Source: Chondrosia reniformis (Eukaryota; Porifera; Demospongiae; Chondrillida; Chondrillidae). Taken from it: a stretch of DNA of 64,000 nt. Below are positions 45,501-60,500 of the stretch, piece by piece. The notes under the pieces were generated by a model. It was not told where the DNA came from and did not search any database. It was given only the letters and a program-made list of their open reading frames with translations. Position 1 is the stretch's first letter; the number at the start of each line of letters is the position of its first letter. The stretch spans positions 6,152,501-6,216,500 of the forward strand of contig OX359189.1 of the NCBI GenBank assembly GCA_947172415.1, in the 5' to 3' direction. Both the position numbers and the translations under genes were made by a program.

Positions 45501-48500
45501 GTGCCTCTTTCTCCACCAATGCCAACCTTGGTAAATTTGGATTCTAAAGTGTTTACGTTCTTTTGGGAAGAACCCTACTCTCATCCACTGGCACCAATTA
45601 CTCATTATGTAATCGAATACAGGACTTCCCAAAGGCCACTAATTATCAACCAAGTTACAACCTTAGGAATTTTTAACACTTATACTCTATCTGGACTTGG
45701 CGAGGAAACTAACATATTTGTACGCGTGTTGGCAGCAAGTTCAGTTGGTGAAGGAGCTCCCAGTGAATGGCTTGAAGTTGTCACCTTAAAGAGTTAGTGT
45801 TGTATGTATCTTTGCTGTCTTTATTTATTCTTGGGGTAACACCCTTTAATTATGTAGTTGTGGAGAGGAGTATGCATGCTTATATTTAGCCTCTCCTAAA
45901 TGATTATATTACCTTCCACAGATGAATGCATTTCAGAAAATGGTGGCTGTGATCATATTTGTATTGACACAGCTGAAGCCTATGAATGCCAATGCAACAT
46001 GGGGTTTGTACTTGGAGTTGATGGTCATTCTTGCACAGGTACTCGAATTTACTTAACTTGTCTATATACTGCATGATTCTTACTGTATACCTTTCCTGCC
46101 TAAGATGTGGATGAATGCAATTCCAGCAGTATTGTTTGTGATCATTCATGTCAGAATGAACCAGGATCATTTTACTGTTTATGTAATAAAGGCTTTAATC
46201 TAATCAGTGATGGATTAACTTGTACAGGTAAGTTCCTATTAAATGGTCTCCTTAGTCCCCACAGCATTTCTGTATATGATATCAATTTTCTTAAATGCAA
46301 AAGATTTCTTTTACCTACTGACTGTTTCTTTGGTGTACATGTACGTATTAGATATTAATGAGTGTACAGAGGGAGATCACTGTAGTCAAGCTTGTCTCAA
46401 CATTCCTGGATCTTACATGTGTAGATGTTATGATGGATTTCAACTCTCAAATGACAATGCTACTTGTGTTGGTATGTTGTAATGTTTCAGCAGGTTGAGA
46501 AATAAAATAATTTAATCAAGTCGTTTAATAACTTTATTTAATTGTGATCTCTAAATGATATAGAAGTGTAGAATGTACCTAACTCACCAATAAAATGGAT
46601 CTACTTTTAACTGTGCTACTTTTTCCATTCATTGTGAAGGGCTTTTGAAAATTCTTTTGTGTGTGCTAATCTCTGTATACCTGCATATATACGTATATAT
46701 GCACGCTAAGGACAGAATGTCATATATATGTATGTAGGTATATATGTAGTGTGAACTAGTTTACTGTTTTTACAGATATCAATGAGTGTGAAGATGAAAA
46801 TCTCTGTCGTTATGATTGTGTAAACACATTTGGAGGTTATTCATGTGAATGTTTTCCAGGTTTCCGATATGATACAAGCAGTCAAAACTGTGTCGGTTAG
46901 TTTTTTAGTTTTCTGTGTAATAACAAGCTACGTACGTAAATACCCTTTAAGGATAGTTCACTGATGCAGTATGCAACTTTTATGGCTGTTACTCCTTCTG
47001 TCATTTAGATATAGATGAATGCACAGAAGGCCATTACTGTTCTTATAACTGTATCAACACTGTTGGCTCTTTTTACTGTGATTGTCCAAGCCATTATAGA
47101 TTGGCAGATGATAATGTAACTTGCATTGGTAAGGGTTTGTTTTCCCCTAGGTTTGTGATATAGAGGTACTTAATAGGTACCTTTGAGGTAGTGCATCCTT
47201 GGAACTCCTATTATCTTTGGCATGTCATGTTTTAATCCTGAGGATCATGATCATCTTTGAAAGATGTACCATCTTACATATAAGTATGACCATCAGCTGA
47301 CGACTATGCAGTTTGAATTGAATTTGTATGTATATTTTTTGTGCCTGCATGTCTTTGTGATCTAGCTTTTCCTAATTTGTAGATATAAATGAATGTGAAG
47401 AGGACGCAGAAGTTTGTGTTCATCAGTGCATCAACCTGTTGGGTTCCTACTACTGTAATTGCAATGACGGATACATATTTTCTTTCAATGGAAGAGATTG
47501 CTTAGGTACAAATTGATATAGTTCACCAAAGTTACATACATGCATGCTGTTATCTTGGCTATTGGCCTACACATTCAGACATTGATGAGTGCTATTATCG
47601 TCGTGACAACTGCACCCAGTATTGTGAAAATACAATTGGAGGGTTCAATTGCAGCTGTGCTGAGGGTTTCCAACTAGTCCGTGGCTCCATTTGTGAAGGT
47701 AAACCAATTTTATATTAGGTGATATCTTTTGCTAAAGTATGTGATGGTTGTAACAGTCCCAAATTCTATATACATTAAAAGTATGTACATACGTACGTAC
47801 ATCGTACCTTTTCTTTCTGTCTTTCTCCTACGCTGTAGATATTGATGAATGTGCCCTGGGCCTTTTAAACTGCTCTTCCTTGTGTGTCAATTATGATGGA
47901 GGCGCTTACTGCAGATGTGATGATGGCTACAGAGCTGATTCAGGTGGAACTTGCCTTGGTAAGTAGTCTACAATATTTTTACTGTAACCTTCTCTTATGA
48001 CATAGGTTGCTTCACTTTATAATTACGAATGAAACATCTTTTTGTATAAACTTAAATACATATGTACGTAGATTTCCAGTGTGCTTAAGCATATTTCTAA
48101 CTTACTTACTATGCACTGAATAATTATTAAACTAACTTTTTTGGGAAATTTGTTATTTTACGATAAACTGGTTAATGAGCTTCGTGTAGCAGCGTGAAAC
48201 AATTGAAGAATTATTTCAGAACGTTTCGGTCCATGGACCTTCCTCAGCTGAAGCCATATAATAACGTAGCAATGAACCATTATTCTTTCATTGTTATTTT
48301 ATCTTCAGATATTGATGAATGTGCTGAGGGATACGATGATTGCCATCAAACATGTGTTAACACTGAGGGTTCCTATGTGTGTGACTGTTCCAGTGGATAT
48401 TTGTTAAGTTCAGATGGAGTTAGTTGTGAAGGTTTGTGCAATGTCTACATACCCAACTATAAAGTTTTGTACAAATGAAATTGACATTGATTCATAATTT

Positions 48501-51500
48501 AGCATAAACCTGGCTTGGCTGGTACCGTACGTATAACTTGATACATACTATTACGTGCGTATATTAGTTAAGGAAATTGTTTCAACATTTTCCAACCTAC
48601 CTGTACATAATTTTGTCTCTATAATTTGTGATTGACTTTTGTATGTCTCTAAGCATCAGTTGTTATTAACTAACTCTATTATTCTCTGCCAATAAATGTT
48701 GTATTAAGTTGCAGTACATTCGTATAAATGTTGGATAATTATACATACATGATTATACAAAGTAGATAATTTCCTCTAGTTATGTATTAGTGGACTCTTT
48801 TTGACTTTTTATAGACATTAACGAGTGTATGGGGAATCATGGCTGTTCTCACACCTGTGTCAATTACAGAGGAAGTTATGAGTGTGAATGCAGAAGTGGA
48901 TTCATTCTCATGCAAGATGAGGCTACATGCAGAGGTTTGAATATGCTTTGATATTTTATGAGGATATACGTATATTTGAAGAGTAATACTTCATTTAATG
49001 ATATACACTTACGTATAGTTATTAGTAAGGGTTTAAGTATGATGAAAGGATAAATCTGAGTAAGCCTTCTGTGTGATAGTACGTAGTTTGGCTGGAAGTG
49101 CTATTTTGAAAAACGAAGTTTTCAAATGTGTTTTTTTTACTGTTCTTGTGTAATAACATAAACGCTAGTAAAATCTTACCTTTTAGACAGCTCCGCTCCT
49201 CATCTTTGGACTATGTTTGGGTATTAGTTTGGCCATTTTTGTGGTTATACCTAATTCTTTCTGGATGCTGGATTCTGGAAATTTGTAAGATGTTGCTTCT
49301 GTATTAGTTACTAAGTTTGATGCAGTTAATTTACAACTTATTAACTTATGCTTTTATTTCAGTCATATCTAACTCTAATACTTAGGTTGTATGTCTAAAT
49401 CTGAAACACAATGCATGTAATTGAAAGATACTGTGTGTAAGATGGTAGATGGGATAGATCCTAAATGTTAATTGAGTTAGAATTTAATATACGTAATGTA
49501 CTGTACACTCCGATGGTATCACCTGTAGCATATAAACCTACTATAAACCTACATATAATGCTGGGAATGTTTTTTTGTGTTGTTTATTAGATGTGGATGA
49601 ATGTATGAGCAATACCCATACTTGTTATCATAAGTGCTATAACACTGAAGGAAGTTACAAGTGTGATTGTCATGAAGGCTATGGTACTAGTGATGATGGA
49701 TTCTTCTGCTACGGTTGGTTATCAGGAGATTAATAATAGCAGCTTGGCAGTTTAGCCTTATTTAGCCTAGTTTGTTACAGACATAGTGTACAGCTATTTA
49801 TCTATAATGGATTACAGTTATGTGTATACATACGTACATGTATATTTACATACATATGTATGTGTCAAGATACGTATATTCACATTATATATAGTGACAA
49901 CATACTGTATGACACAAATCCATTCATTTATAATTTACCCATAGGCAGTTTCGGGCACATTTTGAACTCTTGAATTAATTTAAAATGCACTATGCTCATT
50001 CTCTAAACCATTACCTGAAACATCTTTGTGAATATTAATTCAGACATTGACGAATGCGCCGAGGACACTCATGATTGTCAAGACAATGCTACTTGTATAA
50101 ATTTTGAAGGATCCTATTCTTGTGGCTGTGTTGGAGGGTTTAAAGCATCAAATGGAGTAACATGTAGTGGTCAGTTGTGATTGATCCATATTATGTATTT
50201 TATCATTTATGATGATGCACATGTCATCATATATGTACGTAGGACACATGTACTGGTAAGCCTCTTCAGGGTGTCAAATTTCTAGATTACAAGTAATTTG
50301 TAAATTTTAATCTTTCGCTATTGAATACACTCTTAAGGACCACTCTATTTCATAAAAATAACTGTATTTAGTTGCACATATTAAATTTTAGTGTGAACTA
50401 TGTGTGTACTTTAGTACATATTTACATAAAATTTAATGCCTTATTGTTTTAGATGTAAATGAGTGCTATGACAACACTAATCGGTGTGATCAGCTTTGCA
50501 TCAATACAATTGGGTCATATGACTGTAGATGTGGCCTTGGCTATGGACTAGCCAACGATGGACATACATGCTTTGGTAAGCTTGCCACTATATAGTATGT
50601 ATGCATAGAGAAGTTTAAATTGTAAATGTACGTATATATTACTTGATGTGCACTAGCTGTGAGGTTCAATTTGTTTGTACAAGAATTATTATGTATTATT
50701 ATATTTTTTTCTTTTTTTCATAATAAAGCTCTATATGTATATATTATTATTTTTTTGCTGTTTTTCTTCTTAAATTTTTAAGTCTGTTCTCTTCTTAGCT
50801 GCATAGGCATAATAACCATGGTTATCAAAATATAGTATTTTTGATTATTCAAATGAATCATTTCACACATTTATTGCAGATATTGATGACTGCGAAGCAG
50901 GTACAGATGTTTGCTCTCAAATATGCATAAACCTTCTTGGAAGATATGAATGTGGATGTAAAGATGGATATACTCTAGCTTCCAATGGATACACTTGCTA
51001 TGGTAATATCAAATCCTAGTCCGGTATATGTCTATCAATCTGTCAAAATTGTAAAAACTATGGTTCGATTTAATTTTTTCTAATACGTATGTTAGATAAT
51101 GATGAATGCATTGGAAATAACCACAGCTGCTCACACAATTGTCTCAACGTACCTGGTTCCTATGAATGCTCATGTGACAAAGGCTACACCTTGGATGAAG
51201 ATCAAAGAACTTGTGTTGGTTAGTCTTTTTAGCTAGAGGTCTTGACCTTGAAGATTTTTGAGAGTGATGCTTGGTAGGTGACTGTATGTATGTACTTTTA
51301 CATTGAACCATCAAAGATTATTCTGTGCATACGTATGTCAAACTACATGCTTGGACGTATGTGTACCACAATACATAATCTCAAAAGTTTACTTTTTAAG
51401 CACTCATTTTTAACTAATAAACAGATGCAAACGAGTGTACCTCTGGGGATCACAAGTGCAGTGGTATATGCCTGAACACTAAAGGGTCCTATATGTGTAC

Positions 51501-54500
51501 TTGCTCTGAAGGATACATCCTTTCTAAAGATGGATTTACATGTGAAGGTGTGAGATAGTCTACTCATCCGTGTACCTGATTATATTGTTCAAATATACAG
51601 GTTTTTCTAGATAGATGCATTATTCTTGGTTTGACTGATTATGTAGACAAAAATGAGTGCCGTATGGGTACTGATGAGTGTCCTCCAGAAACCAACTGTC
51701 AAAACATAGAAGGTTCCTATTATTGCACATGTAAGAATGGATATGTCAATGTTGGAGATCAACTGAATTCAACCTGTGAAGGTAGGCAATGCATGCTTGC
51801 TTGATACAGGTTTCTTCTAACTACGTACATCAAACTTATCTTTCAAAGGGTTCACCTTTAGATGCTCAAAGGAGATTGAAAGGTCAACCCTTTCAAAGGT
51901 ATATAGGTATATATATTCTATGGTAAGAGCTATAGGGAGCTGCCTAGAGTAAGATCTTTGGATGTGTATACCTACACGAGTTTTTTTCTTTTTTTCTACT
52001 CCATTGGGACAGACATGTACAGCTGCTTCTAGGAGAACCATCCTTTGAATGCTTAGATCCTTGTAATGTACAAATATTATTAGGTGACTTATTAATTCTG
52101 TTAATAACAGCAATGAGCTTAATTAACAGCCAAAGGTTTCGTCTTAGGTTGTGTTGAGGTTGAATTAATTTTCTAAACTCCTGTAGACATAGATGAATGC
52201 AGTTTGAGGGTTATCCAATGTTCCCATGAGTGTGTCAACTATGAAGGATCATTTGAGTGCTTATGTCCAGAAGATTATCATTTGATGCAGGATGGTCTAA
52301 CCTGTACTGGTAAGTTCATTTACTTCCTGAAATATATGCTACTGTATAAAGTAGTAATTCTATAAATCTTTAGACTCTAAATTTACCCTGCTCACTCATG
52401 TCTCCTCTTTCTAAATAGCAAAGAGGAGATTCTAGTTTTGACTTTAAAAGCTTTAAGATCAGCTTTAGATTCCCTTTACAGCATTGTATTACATTCTCTA
52501 CCTACTTGGGTATATTTTATTGTTGTACTTACTTGTAAATGATATATAGAGACTACCATTCTTGACGTTAGTTGGCCAAGTTGTTTTATAAGGTGCACTA
52601 TTGAATGACAGATAAGTCAGATTTGTTTTTCTTATCTTTGAAGATGTTTTTGACTGTGATTTGGGTATCCATGACTGCTCTCAAATTTGCTATTCTACCA
52701 ATATTTCAAGTGGCTGTGATTGTTACAAGGGTTTTCAACTCCAACCAGATGGAAAAACATGTAATGGTAAGACAACCTTTTTTATCTTGCTTATTAATTG
52801 TTTTCCTATTTTCAGATGTTTCTGCAGACTACATATTATTATTGTAATTGTAGCTCAGTAGCAGAGCTTTATTGGTTGAAATCAGCTGTCCTAGTTTTGA
52901 TTCACAGCCATTGTTTCTTTTGTGTTTCCCTCTTAATGTTGTTTGATAGTGATTGTGGTTTGCCTGTCATTTTTATTATTCATATGTCATACAGCTAATA
53001 GCTCCAATACTCAGTACTCACAGTATATATGTACGTATGTGTTTGAAAGTGCTTTGAGTACAGGTTGCATACATATAGGTACATACGTGTTGCATTCTTA
53101 GTACAGTGGAAATATGCATAAGATTCTCACTGAAAAGATGCCTGGTTAGGTTCTCAGGAAGTAATGCACAGTTCAATGCTATGTAGTTGCATGGAGTTCA
53201 CTGTATATATTTCTTGAAAAGAGTACATACAGTACGTACGTATGTTCTACTTAAAAAAAGAGCTTTTACCACTTTTAGTTATTTAGTTTAGAGGTATTGC
53301 TATATTGAAGTTTTTCTGTATTTGATCCTTCTAGACATTGATGAATGCTTAATAGATATTCATAATTGTTCTCAAATTTGTACAAACGAAGAAGGGAGTT
53401 TTTCCTGTCACTGTGAAGATGGATTTGAAATGTTACAAGATCATGTATCTTGTAGAGGTTAGGTCTAATATAATATATGAAGCTGTTTACCTGTAGCTAA
53501 TAGAAAGAATAACATCTCAGGATAAATACATTTTTCCTTTTTATAGATATTAATGAGTGTAATAGCACTGACAGCACCTGCGAACAACTATGTGTTAACA
53601 CTATTGGTTCCTTTCACTGTGGTTGTCTTCAAGGATTTATTCTTTCTACTGATAATACTACTTGTACAGGTAAACATTGATCTGTTTGAGATTTTGTGAT
53701 TATAACAAACATATAGTTAAAGTATAATGTTTAACTTTCACTTACTTAGACATTGATGAATGTCAGGCAAGAAATATTTGCAGTCATAAATGTGAAAACA
53801 GGATTGGGTCATATACTTGCAGCTGCCCATCAGGGTATACATTGCAATCTGACAAGTCTACTTGTGTAGGTATGTGCGTACGTATGTATGTGCATTCTGT
53901 ACATGTGTAAAAAACTGGGAATTATTACTCTGAACCAACAAAATGATCAAAGTCTTATCTTGCCAAGGGGGCTAAAAACCTATTAAAATGGCATCCAGTG
54001 ATTGTCTCTCAGTCATCCTGGATGAAAGATTTATCAAAGAACTACAATTGCTAATAGAATAAGGATTTCTTCTAACTGCGTTGAACTTACAAACTGCTGT
54101 TTCACCATTGTTTACAATAATTCACACTTATCATAGGGGATTGTATGTCTAACCTTTTCATTTGTTCCCGTACAGATGACCATATTCCCTTTGCCTACAA
54201 TCGTATGATGAACTGTCCTTCAGTTCCATACTTACCCTATTCCCTTTTTATTAGATGTTGATGAGTGTTCTTTGGGCACCCACAATTGCACCCTCATGTG
54301 TCAGAATACAGAAGGTGGCTTTGAATGTTCATGTGGTCATGGATTCAAGGAAGAGAAAGAGGGGACACAGTGTACTGGTAAGTATAGCTCACTTATTAGC
54401 TTTTGAATTAATTGTCTTGAAAGTTACTTAGACCAGTATTTATAATAAAGAAGATAGATATACTTACGATATACAAATGCAAATGCAATCCCACCACATG

Positions 54501-57500
54501 ATCAAGGACCAAGGAACAATATAAACATTATTGCAGTATTATAGGTCTCGTTTCTGGTTGTTAAGTATATAGAACTTTCGAACCTTTAATTTAATAATAA
54601 TAATAATAATAATGATTTATTTAAGTGACATATGTAAAATAAAAGCACTATATAGGCCAGACTGGACCCATGAGTCACTATAATTATGCCTAAATGATAA
54701 TCCTCATCATCATCATCATTAAACTCTGGATATTACCCCTGCTCACTGATGTCCCCTGAGGAGCGCAATAAGTATCCATATTTGTTAATAAGTATACGTA
54801 ATAACTAATATGTTAATGAGAGGATTTGAAGGGCAAAGCTTGGATAGATATATAGAAAAAGATAGAAAGTTTCAAATTTGAGCTGAAATGACTTCTATTA
54901 CTGCTTATGTCATTGTACTCTGTACATTCACTTATATAAATAAAAAGGGGACCCCTTGACAATATGTTTCTCTTCATTAGTCCACAATTTAAGTTTTGGA
55001 TTTGTATGATTAACCAAGCCTATCAGAGCAATTGTTTACTGATTAAAGTGTAACTCAGTATGCTATAGTTTGTTGGTGTCAGCTTATGCTATAGCTTCTG
55101 ATATCTGATACAGTACATATTACCTATATGGTGTTAGCTTATTGATGGTTTGTCTATGTAAGTTGTATGAATATAGATATTGATGAGTGTGCTGAAGGAC
55201 TTCATGAATGTGAGCATTTTTGCTTCAACAAAAATGGGTCGTACTTCTGTGACTGCCGTTCAGGATATTATGTAGCACTAGATGGTCATTCCTGTATAGG
55301 TAAGTTACGTACATTATTAAAGTTGTAGACACCTCTACAAGTAATAGCATAAATATCTTTGAATATTTAAGACAGTTATAAGTGCTTATTTATGGTCATT
55401 TAGCCTTAGTTTACTATACATACACACACATGTACCCGCATTCATTGTCTCCTATTACTGAGAGTTCTTTGGGATGTTGTGCAGATATTGATGAATGCTT
55501 ATTTGGTTTGGACAATTGCACCCAGAATTGTAAGAACACTAATGGGGGCTTTGAGTGCTCTTGCAAGAGTGGATTTATGGTTGATATAGATGGATCTAGC
55601 TGTTTTGGTGAGGGCATTCATGTACGTATCTGTTTTGTATTTGTTCGAAATCATTTTATATGCACGAGTATTCACCAACATAGTACATATTTATTAAGAT
55701 TTGACGGGTAAGAAATGCTTATGTCTTAATAATTGAATTGCCGTATGTACACGAGGCACTGCTTGAAAGATTTTAGCTGTAACAGTGATAATGTCAAACA
55801 GTCCTTTTTGTTGTCCTTTTGCAGATGTTGATGAGTGTTCTGGTGGTAATCATAAATGCCAGCACAAATGTATGAATACTAGAGGATCCTTTGAATGTCA
55901 GTGCTCGAATGGGTTTATACTGGGAGATGATGGTGCCAGTTGCTATGGTAATGTTTAACTGATTTGCTTGGCAGATTGGTTACTTACATACGTAAGTCAT
56001 ATACAGTAACGTATATCTCAATGAGCTATGTTTTTACAGATGTGGATGAGTGCAATGAAGGTATGCACAACTGCACTTATGGTTGCATCAACACAAATGG
56101 GAGTTTCATTTGTGCCTGCCAAGTGGGATACGAATTTTCTGAAGACAGAACTTCCTGTCAAGGTACATATATAGTACATACGTATATGTATACGTATAAG
56201 TATATGTGTTTGCATTTTTGTATATGAACAGTACTAGTGGTCTCTGCCTAATTTAGTCAACTAAGTGTGAACTAATTTAATTTATCTGGTTGAGACTGAA
56301 TTATCAGGGTTTAGCATATACACAGATACCAATGTATAGGGAAAACAAAACAACCAGTACCATCCCTACATAGAGAGTTCTACCATACTCTCTGATAATT
56401 TGCATATATACAGCTAGCTTGATTGTGTTTATACCTTAAAGAGATTATATACTGCCTGTACAGCCTCAGTGTCTTCTTGAATGTACCATTAGATTTGGAA
56501 ATGGAATTTAATTCATTTTTGTTGTTCATTCATCAATAGAAATTGATGAATGCTCAACAGGCTCTCACAATTGCTCTCAAGTATGTGTGAATGAAGAAGG
56601 GAGTTACAGTTGCCTTTGTAACAAAGGATATTTGTTACAAGCAGATGGAACCACTTGTAATGGTGAGACTCTAAATGTACTGTAAAAAAAGGTTCTATGA
56701 AAGTCAAACGTTTACTACTGCAATACATTCTTAAGTGTTGTACTACATAAGCTCTTATGTACTGTAATTCTGCACATTTCAGATATAAACGAATGTCGTT
56801 TGGGCCTGTATGACTGTCCACATGCTTGTAAAAATACTGTCGGAGGATACAAGTGCACCTGCCCAAGTGGTTATCTAGGTGATGGTGATCAGTGCATAGG
56901 TATGTATGTTCTACGTATTATGTATGTGTTCTGTGTACGTATTTATTATATTTGGTTAGTATGAGAAGATTTAGTATATGTATTCCGATGCATTAGACAT
57001 TGATGAATGCTCTGAAGGAACAGATAGATGCAGCCAAAGGTGCAGAAATACCTTAGGCTCCTATCAATGCTCCTGTCGGAAAGGTTTTACACTGTACCGG
57101 AATGGAAGACTATGTTTGGGTATTCATATAATAGCTACGTACATGTTACACCTTTTTAATGCTTGTTTTTAATACAATACAATTTTATTCTGCAAGTAGC
57201 TAGATTTGCCTATATGTATTATTTTCAAATTTATGATTTTAACCACAACATATTTGCAGGCACAAACCCATTGATATTATTGCACATCTGTCCCTCTTAT
57301 ACGTAGGCAGCTACTATCAGTCACTGTACATTACATGTATTATATCTTAAGTGACTTGCACATTTCCATTTACTTGTGTATACATAATATACAAAGATTG
57401 AGTCTCAGAATGTATGTATAAAGTTTATTGACTTATTTACCAATTAATCATAAAGTCTATGTAAATATAGGCTTATGTATAATATACGTAACTGTTATAA

Positions 57501-60500
57501 GGATATTTACATTAGAAATTCTTTCTTTGTTTTTCGTAGATATTAATGAATGTCAGCGTGGTATTGACAAATGTTCTCATTTTTGTGATAACACGAGAGG
57601 ATCATATCAGTGTTCTTGTTTTGATGGATATCAGTTGAGTCCAGATGGTAGAACATGTTTAGGTTAGTGTGAAGTGGTATTTCTTTAAGCCTTCTCTAAT
57701 TTTGTGTACATACGTATATACGTATATATGTGCGTAATACTTTTTGGGCAATTACACATAGAAATGTTTGAATTGAGGTCTTGAATCTTTCCATTTTTCA
57801 TGACTGTATCTAACCTACCTATACACATTTTATATTTACCTGTTTAGTGATAGTGTTATGTACATACGTACTTACCTACTTATACATACGTACATATGTA
57901 TCCCATTTTAGAGGTAAATCCGTGTTTGTCTGGATCCCACAACTGCTCACAGATTTGCAATACATTGGATGATTTTGGATATGATTGTTCATGTAAACCT
58001 GGTTTCTATCTTGAAGATGATGGATATTCTTGTGGAGGTATTTTATATTCAAGAATCTGGGAGTTCTTGAGTCGGAGAATTGTAGAGTATGTATATAATG
58101 CTATTGTACATACGTACGTACATATGAATGTATGTTTAAATCTACCTTTCTGGTTTCATCTACAGATATGTGTGCAGACAAAAGCATTACTTACATTACT
58201 TTTACTCAACCTCTTGCTTAGCAGTTGGAATGCACTAACTATCTCTTTTGTTTCTTATCCAGATGTTGATGAGTGCAGGGTTGGCCTTCATACTTGCCAG
58301 CAAATGTGCAGGAATACTAGAGGATCATACAAATGCCAGTGTTTTGATGGCTATGAAGAAGGAAGCAATGGACATTGCATAGGTATTATGAGTAACTTGT
58401 ATTTTTGGGTGGGAGTTACACTTTTGATTTTTTACACTTACTACTGGTTAGATAGCTAGAGTTTACTGAATTTACAAGTAAGTCTATTACCATGTATATA
58501 TACTGTTTCATGTGCTATGCACAATAGCTATAAGGCTATTTTGCCCATGTAGCACTGTACACAGAATATATACATGAGGTGAACTGCCTTCCTTTCCCTC
58601 TCTTCACCGAGCTGCCTTCCTTTCCCTCTCTTCGCCAAGCTGCCTTCCTTTCCTATTTTCATCCCTTACTGTGTATTAAACTCATAAAATATAATTTATG
58701 TATATACTGTTCTCTTATATATGGATAAATGTTTAGTATCATATTTTGTTCATCTCTAAAGTACAAAGTTGCTATAGATACGTACCTTTTACCAATTATT
58801 GAAGACATACGTATAAAAGATACGTACATATACTGTAATAGATTTATAACAGGAAAAGAAAGATTGTATTGATATGTACATCTGATATATGTACATGTTT
58901 GTACTCTTTATTCCATTTCTTTAGATATTGATGAATGTTCTTTGGGCACACATAATTGCACCTCTGTCTGTTCAAACATACCTGGTGGCTTTGTGTGTAA
59001 ATGCCTCCCTGGATATTTATTAAGCAGCGATGGCCAATCCTGTATAGGTTAGCTACTTTTCATGTAATCGAGTGTAGTTTCTATGGTTAACATCTGCTGT
59101 TTTTACTAGTTCAGAGTAATGCTATAGTCCAGTCATGTTTTTAATTAGTGCTTCTCTTAGGTTGGTTATCTAGTACACTACTATTTAATCTTCTTCCCTG
59201 ATGACCTGGTGTCTGTTCAACATAAAGCAGTTACAGCAGTCTTGAGAGGATATTCATAAGAATTTCTCTTGCTGCAGATATTGATGAATGCAGATTGCAT
59301 CTAGATAATTGCAGCATGAATTGTCAAAATTCATTGGGCTCTTATACCTGTTCTTGTGAGCATGGATATAAGCTTGTTGATGGAAGCAATTGCAGAGGTA
59401 CGTAAGTCCATTTATTATAATTTGTATGTTGTATAGATATGGCTATCATATGACGCCTTACCTACTGAAACAGATATAAATGAATGTGTTGAAGGACAAC
59501 ATAACTGCACCCAGGTGTGTGAAAACAACCTGGGGAGTTATACCTGCTCCTGCATGTCTGGCTACACACTTGCTGAGGATAAACTGTCTTGTGAAGGTAA
59601 TAAAAGAGAATGTTTACATCCGTACTCTATTAAATGGCAATGTTTTTGCTTACCTATAAATTAGACATTAATGAATGCCTAGCCTTCGGTCGAAACTGTA
59701 GTCACAGATGTGTCAATAGTAAGGGATCATATGAATGTGAATGTTTCAAGGGATACACTCTCAATGTGGACAACTTTACTTGTACTGGTGAGTGTAGATA
59801 GTACCTACAGTAAGTGTACGTATGAAATTATATTCCCAGCCCATATGTATCTACTTCTTTGAAGCATATTCTAATTAATGATTCTTCAACTTTAGATGTT
59901 GATGAGTGCAGCTTGGGAGTTCACAATTGCAGTGTAAATTGTGTGAACACTGAAGGGAGCTTTTCATGTTCTTGTCCATCTGGATACAGTTTGAGCGGTG
60001 ATGGGGTATCTTGTGAAGGTAAGATTGCTAAATAAGGAAAGTATTGTGCTGAACACAAGTACGTACATGATTTGACACTGTTGTAACTTGTTTTACTTCG
60101 GTCTTGAAATACTCTCTCAAGGGTACCTTAATGTATAGATCTACCTTGTATCATCTGATTTGCATCCAGTGTATACTATTACACAGTGATAATTGTGTGT
60201 TTGAAATTTTAGATGATAATGAATGTGAACTTGGAATTGACAACTGTAGCATGATTTGTGAGAATCTTCAGGGGTCCTTTATCTGTTCTTGTGAAACTGG
60301 ATATAAGCTTGTTGATGAAGTACATTGCCAAGGTATGTATACAAAATATAGATTATTTTACATACTTTCAGATCCCTTGACACATATATTTTGAGAAAGC
60401 GTGTAGAGTAAAGTAAAGGATAGACAAATATAAAATGTGTTGATGTTGTAGATATAAATGAATGTGTCGAAGGACAACATAACTGCACCCAAGTGTGTGA

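Noticed and set aside
49187..49235. Extra decayed EGF exon after a TTTTAG acceptor
   Set aside because: No DxxEC opening and no Cys pattern in any frame.
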